Positions 32,223 to 42,100 of a stretch of DNA of 45,313 nucleotides are shown here, in pieces. The notes under the pieces are model-generated. The model saw only the letters and a program-made list of their open reading frames with translations, had not been told where the DNA came from and did not search any database. Made by a program: the position numbers and the translations under genes. The first letter of the stretch is position 1, and each line of letters starts with the position of its first letter. Location of the stretch: contig CAAFXO010000065.1 of assembly GCA_900766975.1 (NCBI GenBank), positions 1-45,313 of the forward strand, written 5' to 3'. Source of the DNA: Bacteroidales bacterium. Lineage in GTDB: Bacteria; Bacteroidota; Bacteroidia; Bacteroidales; Muribaculaceae.

Positions 32223-34154
32223 ATGAACGAACTTGAAAAAGCAGCTCTCTCTCCGGAAGAGCCTGTAACCCCCGAGCCTGCTAAGGCTGAAAACGCTGTT
32301 GAAAGCAATGTCCAACCCGCCGCTGAGCCCGTTGCCGCTCCCGAAGTGGAAGCCGTCGTCGATGCTCCCGTTGTCGATCCCGCCGAGTGTGCCGAACTCT
32401 CGGATGTGATCGCTCGCGAAGATGATGACGCTAAGGCTGAACTGCGCCGTCTCCATGCTCTCTCTAAAGAGGAACTCCGTGATGCACTCAAGGATATCAT
32501 CGAGCGTGACGATATGGAGGCGCATCGTGAAGTCACTGCTCTCAAACAAGTGTTCTTTAGTATCAAAAGTCGCGAAAACCTCGAAGCTCTCGACCAATTC
32601 GTAGCCGATGGTAACGCTCCTTCCGATTTCTCGGCACAACCCGATGATGTCGAAAATGAGTTCAAAACGTTATATGCTGATTTTAAAGAAAAACGTGCAG
32701 CTTATCTCGTAGCTGATGAAAAACGCCGTGCCGCTAACCTCGAACAGAAGAAGGAGATCATCACTTCGATGGAGGAAATAGCCGGCGATATCGATAATGT
32801 CAACACCAAGTTCTCCGAGTTCCAACAGCTCCAGCAGGATTTCAAAGCTATCAAGGATATCCCCGCTGCCGCCGAAACTGAGATCTGGAAGGCTTTCCAA
32901 AGCGTCGTAGAGAGATTCTACGATAACCTCAAGATCAATAAGGAACTTCGCGATTTTGACTTCAAAAAGAATCTCGAAGCCAAGCGTCTCCTTATCGATG
33001 AGGCTAAAGCCCTCGAAGCAATGTCCGACCCCGTTGCCGCTTTCCGCGCTCTTCAGAGCCTCCACGATCGCTGGCGAGCCATCGGCCCCGTGGCTAAGGA
33101 GATCCGCGAGGAAATCTGGGAGGAGTTCAAAGCCGCTTCTACTGTCATCAATCGCCGCCACCAGGAATATTTCGAACAGCGTAAGGCTGCCGAACAAGCA
33201 AATGAGGAGGCAAAAACTGCCCTCTGCGTCGAAATCGAAGCTATCTCGCTCGACGACCTCAAGACCTTCAACGACTGGAATGCCGCTACCGACAAAATCA
33301 TCGACATCCAGAAGAGATGGCGCGAGTTCGGCTTCGCCTCCAAGAAGGCTAATAACGCCCTCTACAGTCGTTTCCGTAAATCTTGCGACGATTTCTTCGA
33401 GGCTAAAACCAAATTCTTCCAGCAGGCTAAGGATGAACTTAATTCAAACCTCGAGAAGAAAACCGCTCTCTGCGAGCAGGCTGAAGCCCTCAAGGATACT
33501 ACCGACTTGAAGGCTGCCACCGACAAGGTCATGAAACTTCAAGCCGAGTGGAAGACCATCGGCAGCGTGCCCCGCAAACATAGCGATGCTCTCTGGCAGA
33601 GATTTACCACCGCTTGCAATTATTTCTTCGATGAGCGAAAACGCCAAAATAAGGAGCGACACCAAGTCGAAAATGATAACCTCGAGAAGAAACGTGCCAT
33701 CATCGCTGCTCTTGAAGCCCTCCCCAAGGATGGCAACCGCAACGAGGTGATGCCCCAAATCAAGCAACTCCAAAGTGATTGGCAGGCCGTTGGTTTCGTT
33801 CCTTTTAAATATAAGGATAAGATCTTCGCAGAATATCGTAAGATCTGCGACGCTCTCTATGACGCTTACAACTCTCGCCAAGCTCGCGACCGTATGGCAA
33901 ACTACCAGAGCCGCGTTTCCGAACTCAAGGGTGATGAAAACAAGATCGGTCGTGAACGTGATCGTCTCCTCCGTGTATGCGAGAGCCGTAAGAACGAACT
34001 CAAGACCATCGAAAACAATATGGGATTCTTCAGCATCAAGTCAAACGCAGGAAACTCTATGCTCAAGGAGTTGGAAAACAAGATCAAGCATCTCAAGCAA
34101 GACATCCAAGAGCTTCAGGAGAAGATAGCCCTGCTTGACCAAGCAGAAGATTAA
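32223..34154 (+). CDS. DUF349 repeat protein
   Basis: The 643-aa cytoplasmic protein has an acidic Glu/Ala/Pro/Val-rich start (about 1-65). A helical part contains five tandem DUF349-like units, each with a W(K/R/Q)xxG or equivalent step followed by a long helix: FKAIKDIPAA, WRAIGPVAKE, WREFGFASKK, WKTIGSVPRK and WQAVGFVPFK. The C-terminus is a coiled coil (about 575-643, LENKIKHLKQDIQELQEKIA). The function of DUF349 is not established; proteins of this kind are widespread in Bacteroidetes. It has its own promoter and terminator and so is a single-gene unit. Confidence 0.9.
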   Translation: MNELEKAALSPEEPVTPEPAKAENAVESNVQPAAEPVAAPEVEAVVDAPVVDPAECAELSDVIAREDDDAKAELRRLHALSKEELRDALKDIIERDDMEAHREVTALKQVFFSIKSRENLEALDQFVADGNAPSDFSAQPDDVENEFKTLYADFKEKRAAYLVADEKRRAANLEQKKEIITSMEEIAGDIDNVNTKFSEFQQLQQDFKAIKDIPAAAETEIWKAFQSVVERFYDNLKINKELRDFDFKKNLEAKRLLIDEAKALEAMSDPVAAFRALQSLHDRWRAIGPVAKEIREEIWEEFKAASTVINRRHQEYFEQRKAAEQANEEAKTALCVEIEAISLDDLKTFNDWNAATDKIIDIQKRWREFGFASKKANNALYSRFRKSCDDFFEAKTKFFQQAKDELNSNLEKKTALCEQAEALKDTTDLKAATDKVMKLQAEWKTIGSVPRKHSDALWQRFTTACNYFFDERKRQNKERHQVENDNLEKKRAIIAALEALPKDGNRNEVMPQIKQLQSDWQAVGFVPFKYKDKIFAEYRKICDALYDAYNSRQARDRMANYQSRVSELKGDENKIGRERDRLLRVCESRKNELKTIENNMGFFSIKSNAGNSMLKELENKIKHLKQDIQELQEKIALLDQAED

Positions 34155-34210
34155 CTAAGAAAAAAACTGCTTTTAGCAGAAATTCGATTTTGCAATATTT
34201 CCGTTTTTAT

Positions 34211-34244
34211 GAGGAGTAGCGATTCTCGCCACTCCTCTTTTTTT
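34211..34244 (+). terminator. Terminator of the DUF349 gene
   Basis: An 11-bp stem (GAGGAGTAGCG / CGCCACTCCTC, one mismatch) with a 5-nt loop is followed by seven T. It is a textbook intrinsic terminator about 57 nt after the stop codon. Confidence 0.9.
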
Positions 34245-34255
34245 ATAGGAAGTAA

Positions 34256-34290
34256 TAATTCCTAATTCCCACCTCCTAATTCCTAATTAA
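34256..34290. repeat. TAATTCC heptamer repeat over the apbE stop codon
   Basis: Five units keep a strict 7-nt period: TAATTCC, TAATTCC, CACCTCC, TAATTCC, TAATTAA. The last units form the final codons (LIRN) and stop of the minus-strand apbE gene. The same unit recurs at 45211. Confidence 0.85.
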
Positions 34291-35271
34291 TTTTTCGAAC
34301 TCCGGCGTTTGCCACACCACCGTATCTGTGAGTATCAGCATCACCGGCAGATGCAGCGAGTCGGCAAGCGCCTTGGCTCGATCTGATCCCATCGCCATCA
34401 TCGCTGTGGCAAGCCCATCTGCCTCCATCGAGTTGCTGCTCACCACTGTGGCACTCAGCACATCCGTAATCGTCGGACGCCCCGTGTTCGCCGAAATCGT
34501 GTGACCATAGATCTTACCACTCTCTTGGTGATAGTTCCGATAGTTGCCCGACGTCGCCATCCCCCGGTCGGTGATCTCGATGATACATTGCGAACTGTGA
34601 TCCACACCATCGCTCCTTACCGGCCGGTCGATCGATACTCGCCACCCTTGTCCCGTAGGACTCTCCCCGGCACACCTTATCTCCCCTCCGATCTCCACCA
34701 TATAGTCGCTGATGCCATTGCGCTCCAACATCTCCGCTACACAGTCGCAACCATATCCCTTGGCTATCGCCGAATAGTTGAACTCGATACGGCGATCTCC
34801 CTTCATCAGTCGCTTTCCCTCAAGACGGGTCTTGCCGATACCCACGATCTGCATCAGTGAGTCGATGCGAAGCGTATCTGACGTCGCTTTATGACCCTTG
34901 CCAAATCCCCACGCAGTGATCAGTGGCCCAAGTGTCGGGTCAAACATGCCCCCGCTCAGCCGATTGATCTCCCGTGATTTCTCATATACCCGAATATAAT
35001 GACGGTCCACCTCTACCGAGTCTCCAACATTAGCTCGAGCCACAAGTGATGTCTCGTCAAATACATTGAGCGAGCGATCCACCTCCTGCAAGGCTGCCAT
35101 TATACTATCTCCCATATCCCGATCACTGCTATATGTGATGTGATATGAAGTGTGCCAGATCATACCCTCATTGCTCCGATATTCTTTACCACACGATGCC
35201 AGAATCAATGCCATCGCCGACACTATTATTGCAGGTGTCATCATAACTGATTGCCTAACATTATTTCTCAT
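34276..35271 (-). CDS. apbE: FAD:protein FMN transferase (ApbE), lipoprotein
   Basis: The 331-aa ApbE transfers FMN from FAD to a threonine in proteins such as NqrB, NqrC and RnfG. It begins with a signal peptide and lipobox (MALILASC, Cys27), so it is anchored on the periplasmic side. Motifs include LNVFDETSLVARAN, GMFDPTLGPLITAWGFG, FNYSAIAKGYGCD and HTISANTGRPTITDVLSATVV with the metal-site acidic and threonine residues after it. No target gene lies nearby; Nqr or Rnf must be elsewhere. The last four residues are coded by a heptamer repeat. Confidence 0.94.
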   Translation of the reverse strand: MRNNVRQSVMMTPAIIVSAMALILASCGKEYRSNEGMIWHTSYHITYSSDRDMGDSIMAALQEVDRSLNVFDETSLVARANVGDSVEVDRHYIRVYEKSREINRLSGGMFDPTLGPLITAWGFGKGHKATSDTLRIDSLMQIVGIGKTRLEGKRLMKGDRRIEFNYSAIAKGYGCDCVAEMLERNGISDYMVEIGGEIRCAGESPTGQGWRVSIDRPVRSDGVDHSSQCIIEITDRGMATSGNYRNYHQESGKIYGHTISANTGRPTITDVLSATVVSSNSMEADGLATAMMAMGSDRAKALADSLHLPVMLILTDTVVWQTPEFEKLIRN

Positions 35272-35299
35272 ACTTTTTACCTTCTTTTGGTTGTTGTCG

Positions 35300-35307
35300 C
35301 AAATTTA
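35300..35307 (-). promoter_or_regulatory. -7 element for apbE
   Basis: Minus-strand TAAATTTG matches TAnnTTTG about 30 bp before the start codon. No -33 TTG is present at the right distance, and the leader would be short (about 20-25 nt). Confidence 0.4.
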
Positions 35308-35371
35308 CAAATAAAAATCACTACTTTTTCATTACATTTATAAGAAATTTTGCAATTTCCTCAATATTTAT

Positions 35372-35402
35372 TTTGATAATATCAAATGTTTTACTAAATT
35401 TA
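35372..35402 (+). promoter_or_regulatory. Likely promoter of the DJ-1/yigZ pair
   Basis: -33 TTTG (35372-35375), a 19-bp spacer and a near-consensus -7 TAAATTTA (35395-35402; last base A rather than G) lie about 57 bp before the ATG at 35460. Confidence 0.45.
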
Positions 35403-35459
35403 CAACTATAGATTAGCTTTTGCTATCAGTTAGTATCACACTCAAAAAAATATTAGCCT

Positions 35460-36050
35460 ATGAGAGAATCGTTTGTTTTCCTTGCCGATGGCTTCGAAGA
35501 GGTCGAAGCCTTGACTGTCGTTGATGTGTTAAGAAGAGCCGGTATGCCGGTAAAGACGGTCTCCATATCTAATTGTCTCTCCGTGGCGGGTGCTCATGGC
35601 ATCCAGGTCAATGCCGATGTGCTCTTCGATTCGACGCTCTTCTCCGACCCGGCATGGCTTATCCTCCCCGGTGGCCTCCCCGGTGCCGATAATCTACATG
35701 ATTTTGCACCCCTCATCGGGCTGCTAAAGCGTCAATTATCTTCTCATTCCGGCCGCATCGCTGCTATCTGCGCTTCTCCCGCCGTCGTGCTTGGCGCTGA
35801 AGGTTTGCTCGCCGGTCGTAAAGCTACTTGCTATCCCGGTTTCGAACACCTCCTCCTTGACGCCGATTATCTGGATGATAAGGTGGTATGCGACGATAAG
35901 TTCGTACTCGCCAACGGCCCATCTTCTGCTCTCCTCTGGTCCCTCGCTATCGTCCGCGAAGAACTCGGCGCCGAAAAGTCCGACTCCGTTGCTGCCGGTA
36001 TGCTCTTCTATCCTATCAGTGATGACCACATCGACAATTTATTCGGGTAG
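35460..36050 (+). CDS. DJ-1/PfpI family protein
   Basis: The 196-aa protein has the DJ-1 fold markers. Glu16 in LADGFEEVEALT corresponds to DJ-1 Glu18. Cys104 in AAICASPAVVLG is the reactive nucleophile on the elbow. HGIQVNADVLFD, LILPGGLPGADNL and GFE also match. It is the same subgroup as bacterial YajL/ThiJ. Proposed roles include chaperone, oxidative-stress and glyoxalase or deglycase activities; sequence does not decide among them. It is probably co-transcribed with the YigZ gene 27 nt downstream. Confidence 0.92.
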   Translation: MRESFVFLADGFEEVEALTVVDVLRRAGMPVKTVSISNCLSVAGAHGIQVNADVLFDSTLFSDPAWLILPGGLPGADNLHDFAPLIGLLKRQLSSHSGRIAAICASPAVVLGAEGLLAGRKATCYPGFEHLLLDADYLDDKVVCDDKFVLANGPSSALLWSLAIVREELGAEKSDSVAAGMLFYPISDDHIDNLFG

Positions 36051-36077
36051 TCTCAATCTTCGTTATTCGTTTTTTTA

Positions 36078-36677
36078 ATGGACATCTATTATACTATCCC
36101 CAAAACCGGCTCTGCTCGTTATACTGAGAAAATGAGCCGGTTTCTCGCTTTTGCCATCCCCGTAAGCTCCGCCGAGGAGGCAAAAGCGATCGTCAAACAG
36201 TATCAAAACGATTATCATGATGCCCGCCATGTATGCTGGGCTTACATGATCGGCCCGGATCGAAAGGAGTGGCAACTCAATGATAACGGCGAACCTTCAG
36301 GCACTGCCGGTAAACCGATCCTCGGGCAAATCAATAGCTTCGAACTTACCAATGTCATAGTCCTCGTCGTCAGATATTTCGGCGGTATCAAACTCGGCAC
36401 CTCCGGACTGATCGCTGCCTACCGCGAAGCTGCTCGTCTCGCTCTCGATGATGCCGGTAAGCTGGAGTGCCGTCAAATGTGCCGTATCAAGATCGAGTTC
36501 TCTTACGAAACTGCCGACCAAGTCATGAGAATCATCAAAGCAAACCCCGATATTAAGGTCCTCGATAAGTCTTTCGACAATATGTGTGGCATCTTCGCTG
36601 AGTTTCCCCTCGATCTCCAAGAGCAAATCTCCGGCAGAATCTCCAAAATCGAAGGGGCTATGATCTCACTGCTATAA
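36078..36677 (+). CDS. YigZ/IMPACT family protein
   Basis: The 199-aa protein carries the UPF0029/IMPACT signature in its N-terminal domain (DNGEPSGTAGKPILGQI, VVRYFGGIKLGTSGLI). A ferredoxin-like C-terminal domain starts at about residue 135 (KIEFSYETADQVMRIIK). Eukaryotic IMPACT modulates translation control; the bacterial function is uncertain. It is conserved as a housekeeping gene. No terminator is evident after it. Confidence 0.93.
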   Translation: MDIYYTIPKTGSARYTEKMSRFLAFAIPVSSAEEAKAIVKQYQNDYHDARHVCWAYMIGPDRKEWQLNDNGEPSGTAGKPILGQINSFELTNVIVLVVRYFGGIKLGTSGLIAAYREAARLALDDAGKLECRQMCRIKIEFSYETADQVMRIIKANPDIKVLDKSFDNMCGIFAEFPLDLQEQISGRISKIEGAMISLL

Positions 36678-37125
36678 CATCGTGTTATAGCATTAATAAA
36701 CCGATGACCGCACCATAATAATATACATTATTCCATATTTCGATCCCGACATAATCATTATTAGTTTGCAACTTTATTTAACATTGTGACGAAATACACA
36801 ACATTGTGCTTCCTTTTTGACACAGATTTTTTATTTTGTCTTTCAAAAAAATAATACAAAAATTATTGGAAGTTTAAAAAATATTTCCTACTTTTGCATC
36901 ATAGGTATATGCAATGAATATCTATTTCTTATAGACTTCGTGGCGTATCTCTTTGGTAATTAAAGGTTTGTCTTTGTTTTATACAGGTATCACGGCTCTC
37001 TCTTTTACCTATATTACTTAGATAGTTTAGCGAGTTTTTCTTTGATGCTTTTATGGTTAGCGGATTATTTGAGCATCAAATGAGTTTAGAATAAATGATA
37101 GTATAATTTAATAAACAGTTTGCTT
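36678..37125 (+). other. Gene-free region with promoter and long leader
   Basis: This 448-nt stretch has no credible ORF. It contains a CACAA-CA-TTGTG palindrome (36797-36808) with a second ACATTGTG 20 nt upstream (36781-36788), possibly an operator. A consensus promoter lies at 36866-36896. A predicted leader of about 225 nt includes a 9-bp hairpin, TTTGATGCT / AGCATCAAA (37041-37049 and 37072-37080). I do not recognise a known riboswitch. Confidence 0.6.
36866..36896 (+). promoter_or_regulatory. Promoter of the secreted-protein pair
   Basis: -33 TTG (36866-36868), 20-bp spacer and -7 TACTTTTG (36889-36896) match consensus. It implies a leader of about 225 nt, the longest in the window. Confidence 0.65.
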
Positions 37126-39024
37126 ATGAAAAAGATCTACTCTTTTTTGGCTGTGGCGCTGATCGCATTGTTCTCTTTCAATGCTAATGCCACTATCTCG
37201 GTTACTGTTAACCTCGACAATGCTGATGCTGTGACAGTAACAACTCCCGCTGAGAATTATGGAGACCCCGATATTGTGGTCCCTGTTGTTACCGGCGACA
37301 ATGTCTTCTCTTCTGAAGATGATAACGCTTACATCCGCTATAACATCGCTGCCAAGGATGGTTATGCCATCACTTCCGTAGTGGATGAAAATGGCACTGC
37401 GCTTAGCGGTTTCTATGGCGGTATCGCTTACATCTACCTCTATTCTTATTATAGCGGTAAGCATTGGTATGTTACTACAGTCAACCTCGAAGAGGCTCGT
37501 ACTGCTTCGTTCAATATGACTGTGGATGATCCTTCTCTCGTTTCTGCTACTCTCTCCGGCACTAACTCTCGTCTCGACGTGCAAGAGGGCACTGCTACTT
37601 ACAAGTTCGACCCCAACACTGAGAATGTCCTTACTCTCTTCTCTCAGGGCAGCAAGAATATCTATTCTGTCACTAAGAATGATGAGTCTATCCCCGTTGA
37701 AAGCTACTCAGTTCAAGTGCCTCTCGAAGATGGTTGCAATATCGTCGTTCAAGCCCAATGGCCCGACATCCCTTGTACCATTTCTCTGCAGTATGACCAG
37801 GAGGCTACTCCCGGTCTTATCTCAGCTGCTTCTGTCAACTATGATAATGTCGAGATCGTAGACAATGTATTCTCTTGCCAGCTCGGCGACGTCGTGGGTG
37901 TCCATGTCAATACCAATGACTATAATGTCACCGGACTTAAGCTTAATGGCGTGGCTCAAGATTTGTCTTATTTCTATGGCAACTTCTATTTCACTGTAAC
38001 TGAAGAGGTGAATACTCTTGAGATCACAGCCGCCGGTTATGGCACGATCACTGCTATTGTTAACGTTACTTGCAAGGAAGCATTCAACGTTTACAAACAG
38101 TATCAATATCCTGAGAACCTCCTGGAAATCGTTGAGGGTCGCAATGAAATTGTACTCTCTGAGAAGAATAACATCATAAGCTATGAGATTAATCCCGGTT
38201 ATGAGCTCGTTTCAGCTACCAAGACTGAAGGTGAATTGGATCCCGTCGATATCTCAAATACTCCGTATATCTATGATATAACTGACGGTATGGTAATCGA
38301 CCTCGTTGGTAAGGCTGAAGTCCTCGATTCTCACGCTGTTATCTGGGTAGACGATAAGTCTGCTGCCAATTACTATTTCTCTTTCCAGAATGCTAAGCGC
38401 TACGATTATGCTTCCATTGATATGGGGAATGGTTACTTTGAATTCGACTTCAGCGAAGGCTCTTACAATCCCTTCGGTCTCGGATGGTCCGGCGATAATG
38501 TTCAGAAGTTTGTATTCCTCAATGGTGAGGCCAAGAGTCCTAACTACGAGGGTGGCTCTTACTGGGATCTTACTCTCGCTGATGGCGACGTAGTTAAGGC
38601 TTTCGTTGCTGCTGAGCCTGTAAATTGCACAGTTTCTATCGACGCTGAAGAGGGTGTTGACACTGCTGTTACTGTCGACCGTCTCTCTCCTGTAATTGAC
38701 TGGTCGGAGGGTATCTCTTGCTTCAACGGTACTGAAGTCCTTATCTCTGCTTCTCTCGAAGATCCCGACAAGTCTGTTGTCGTAACTCTCAATGACGAGC
38801 CCCTCGTTGCCGGCGAAGATGGCAAATATGTGTTCGTAGTTGAAAACGTAACTAACTCCGTTAGCATCACTACTACTACTTCAGGCGTTAAGTCTATGAT
38901 CACTGATCAGACTGTTAGCCCTGTATTCAACCTCCAGGGTATCCGCGTTGCTAACTCTAACGATCTTAACAACCTCCCCGCAGGTGTTTATGTCGTAGAT
39001 GGCAAGAAAGTTATCGTGAAGTAA
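37126..39024 (+). CDS. Unrecognised large secreted beta-rich protein with C-terminal sorting-like tail
   Basis: I start it at the ATG at 37126 (632 aa, MKKIYSFLAVALIALFSFNANA), which gives a clean signal peptide; a TTG two codons earlier is unlikely. The body is beta-strand-rich and acidic, apparently several Ig-like or BACON-like modules (ISVTVNLDNADAVTV, SFNMTVDDPSLVSATL, VSIDAEEGVDTAVTV), with few Lys/Arg and no catalytic motif I can name. The C-terminus has SGVKSM, then NLQGIRV, then LPAGVYVVDGKKVIVK. This resembles the type-A sorting domain that directs substrates of the type IX secretion system. The LRR protein downstream has the same tail, so the two probably share an export route and location. 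Confidence 0.78.
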   Translation: MKKIYSFLAVALIALFSFNANATISVTVNLDNADAVTVTTPAENYGDPDIVVPVVTGDNVFSSEDDNAYIRYNIAAKDGYAITSVVDENGTALSGFYGGIAYIYLYSYYSGKHWYVTTVNLEEARTASFNMTVDDPSLVSATLSGTNSRLDVQEGTATYKFDPNTENVLTLFSQGSKNIYSVTKNDESIPVESYSVQVPLEDGCNIVVQAQWPDIPCTISLQYDQEATPGLISAASVNYDNVEIVDNVFSCQLGDVVGVHVNTNDYNVTGLKLNGVAQDLSYFYGNFYFTVTEEVNTLEITAAGYGTITAIVNVTCKEAFNVYKQYQYPENLLEIVEGRNEIVLSEKNNIISYEINPGYELVSATKTEGELDPVDISNTPYIYDITDGMVIDLVGKAEVLDSHAVIWVDDKSAANYYFSFQNAKRYDYASIDMGNGYFEFDFSEGSYNPFGLGWSGDNVQKFVFLNGEAKSPNYEGGSYWDLTLADGDVVKAFVAAEPVNCTVSIDAEEGVDTAVTVDRLSPVIDWSEGISCFNGTEVLISASLEDPDKSVVVTLNDEPLVAGEDGKYVFVVENVTNSVSITTTTSGVKSMITDQTVSPVFNLQGIRVANSNDLNNLPAGVYVVDGKKVIVK

Positions 39025-39055
39025 TCTCCAACCTTTATGGTTTAACTCCTTATAT

Positions 39056-39097
39056 CATCCCGATGTGTGGACATCTCAGTGCCCACACACCGGGATG
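39056..39097 (+). terminator. Hairpin between the two secreted-protein genes
   Basis: CATCCCG-GTGTGG-CA pairs with TG-CCACAC-CGGGATG, a long stem with two small internal loops and a 6-nt loop. The tail (TATAATTATTTTC) is only moderately T-rich, so read-through to the LRR gene 48 nt downstream is plausible. Confidence 0.65.
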
Positions 39098-39144
39098 TAT
39101 AATTATTTTCTGAACTTTTGCCTTAACGACCATTTGATCCATTT

Positions 39145-42100
39145 ATGAATAAGTTATTTTCCGCTATGTTCGCTCTGCTGGCTATCTCCGGATATGCTCT
39201 TGCCGACGATCAACTCGCTATCTCTTTTAAGGCCGATGGCACTGCTCCCTCTTTCAGCTTCCAGATAGCTACCACCCAAGATACTCAAATCAAAGTCGAC
39301 TGCGGCTATGGCCCCGTCACCTATGATGTCCATCCCTCTTTCTGGAGCGAAGATTATCAGGCCATCGTTTCAACTATCGTACCCATTACTCTGAGCGAAA
39401 CCAAGGAGGTCAAAGTTTATGGCGACCCCTCGCTTATCAATTATTTCTTCTCTCAGGGTGGCTATATCGAATCGATCGATTTCGGCCAGTGCTATAACCT
39501 CGAGATCCTCGACCTCTCTCACAATGTCCTTAAGGCGCTCGACCTCTCTCCTTATACTGCCCTGCAGGCCATATATCTAACTGACAACCCTTTCACGGCT
39601 GAGACTCCACTCGTAGTCGGCGATAATCACCCCGGTCTCCAGATTCTTGAAGTCGATATCGTCGATTATATCTCTCCCGATTTCGATATCAATACTTTCA
39701 CCAATCTCAAGTCTTTCGATGCTTACGCAAATAAGACTCTTTCGCATCTCGACCCCACCAACTGCCCCGGGCTGATGAGACTCTCTGTCGATATGTGCCC
39801 CATCGAGTCGCTCGATGTTACTCAAAACTCCGAACTCGTGGTCCTAAATATTGAAGATACCAAAATCACAACTATCGACCTCACTCACTGCTCCAAGCTC
39901 CAGCAACTTTATGCCCGACATGAGAGCGGATGGGTCAACCGTGCTTACAAGATGACCAACCTCGACCTCAGCGGTAACCCACAATTGACTTATCTTACCG
40001 CCGGTGGCAACCTCCTGACTTCGATCGACCTTACTCCTTGCCCCAACTTGTCTTACGTCATCCTCAGCAATAACCTCCTCACGGCTATCGATATCTCCAA
40101 CAATCCTCTGATATCGACTCTAAACATCTCCGACAATAATATGTCGTTTGCTACTCTCCCCCTCCCTTCTGACTCTTTCTATGAGTATACATACAAGCAG
40201 CGTGCCCTCCCCACCGAACGCTCTTATGCCGAGGGTACTGTGCTTGATTTCTCCGATAAGGTGATCCGCGATGGCTCTACCACCTCCTGCACTCTTTATT
40301 CCTATAATGTGGCAGGCGATGTCTATACTCAACTCGATAATTCATATTTCTCTTACGCCGACGGCCGCGTTACTCTCCTCAAGGCGCACAAGGATTCTCT
40401 CGTAGTCTCTTTCGCCAACCCTCTCTTCCCCAACGTTACTCATGAGACTCAAAAGTTCATGGTCAAAACGGCGGAAAATTATGGCCAACCATCCAAGATC
40501 CTCTCTTTCACCATCGGCAAGTACACCGGCGATAACTTCAGCCTCCATGTAGGTCTCTATGGCGCTTCGGAGGAGAATCCTCTCCCATTCACCGTCAAGG
40601 CCGGAGATAAGTCCTTCTCAGGCATCGCCACCACTGCTTCTACTCCCGCCGAACCTAACGTAACTTGCACCATGGGCGTTGGTAGCGCTCTCGAAGTGTA
40701 TGTGCCGGAAGGATCCGTCCTCACCGCTTTCAAGATCGATGGTATCCCCGTGTATAGCTCTACACTCTCTGCCGCTACCGAAATTCGTGAACTCACCATC
40801 AGCAATGCCGAACTCTATAACATCAACCTCGACTATTGCCGTTGCCTCACTGATCTCGACCTCTCTTACAACAATCTCTCAGCTCTCGACTTGAAGGGTA
40901 TCAACGAAAGCTATGGCAAGAATGTCCTCTTTAATGTCAATGCTTCTCACAATAAACTCTCCGAAATCGAGTTCACTTCTTCGCTGACTCTGGTCAACCT
41001 CGACCTCTCTTACAACCAATTCGATGAGTTCAACTTCAAGGATTTCGACAACCTTGAGTCGATCAACATTGCCGGAAATAATATCTCCTCCCTCAATATG
41101 GCTTATTTCGAGAATGTGAAGTATTGCGATGTCTCCGACAACCAATTCACTTATCTCGAACTTCCCGAAAGCAACGTCTTCGAGTATCTCAACGTTTCGA
41201 ACAATCACCTCACCTTCGCCTCGCTCCCATACCTCGCTCCGCGTGAAGGCCTCGAGTATGTCACCGCTCCTCAAGCCCCGATAGCCATCGCTACTCGAGG
41301 CCCCGGTATCGACCTCTCTGCTCAAGATGTGAATATCGCCGGTAATCAAACTACCTTCGTATGGAAGAAACAGGATGGTACACCCTTGGTCAAGGATGTC
41401 GATTACTCTATCTCCGGCGGCCGTACCAAGTTCCTCAATACCGAGGTCGGTAAAATCTATTGCGAAATGACCAATGGAGCTTATCCCGGTTTCGCCGGCG
41501 ACAACGCCCTCCGCACCACTCTGATCAAGGCGGACAAGAAGCCGACCAACCGTATCGCTACTTTCGAAACACCTGTCGGCGATGAAGTCGTGTCGCTCTC
41601 TTTGGCCGGTAACGTAGAAGGCTCTGCCGTGTACTTCGATTGGGAGGGTGAGGAAGATTTCTTCCAACAGTATCTCCTCAAGAGTACGTATACCCTCTAT
41701 GAAGCCACCACTACTGCCGGTGCTACTGTCAATGTTTATACCTACGAGCCCGAAGAGAAGGTGACTATCTTCTCCATCAGCAATTGCACCATGGAGTCGT
41801 GCGATCTTACCACCCTCGATGGCGTGCAGTGCCTCTCTGTGATCAATGCTTCTCTCCCCGAGATCACTTTCCCCAACAACACTGCCGACCTCACCGAGAT
41901 TAACCTCGACCGCAACCTCCTCGAGTCGTTCGACGTCTCGATCTTCCCCGCTGTCAGAGCCCTCGCCGTTTCCAACAACAATCTTACGTCGATCGATGTC
42001 TCGGCGGCTTCCGACCTCCAGGTATTCAACGCTTCACTCAATCAGTTGACTTCCGTCAACTTCGGTTCAAACTCCAATCTCTGGCTCGTCAATCTCGCTG

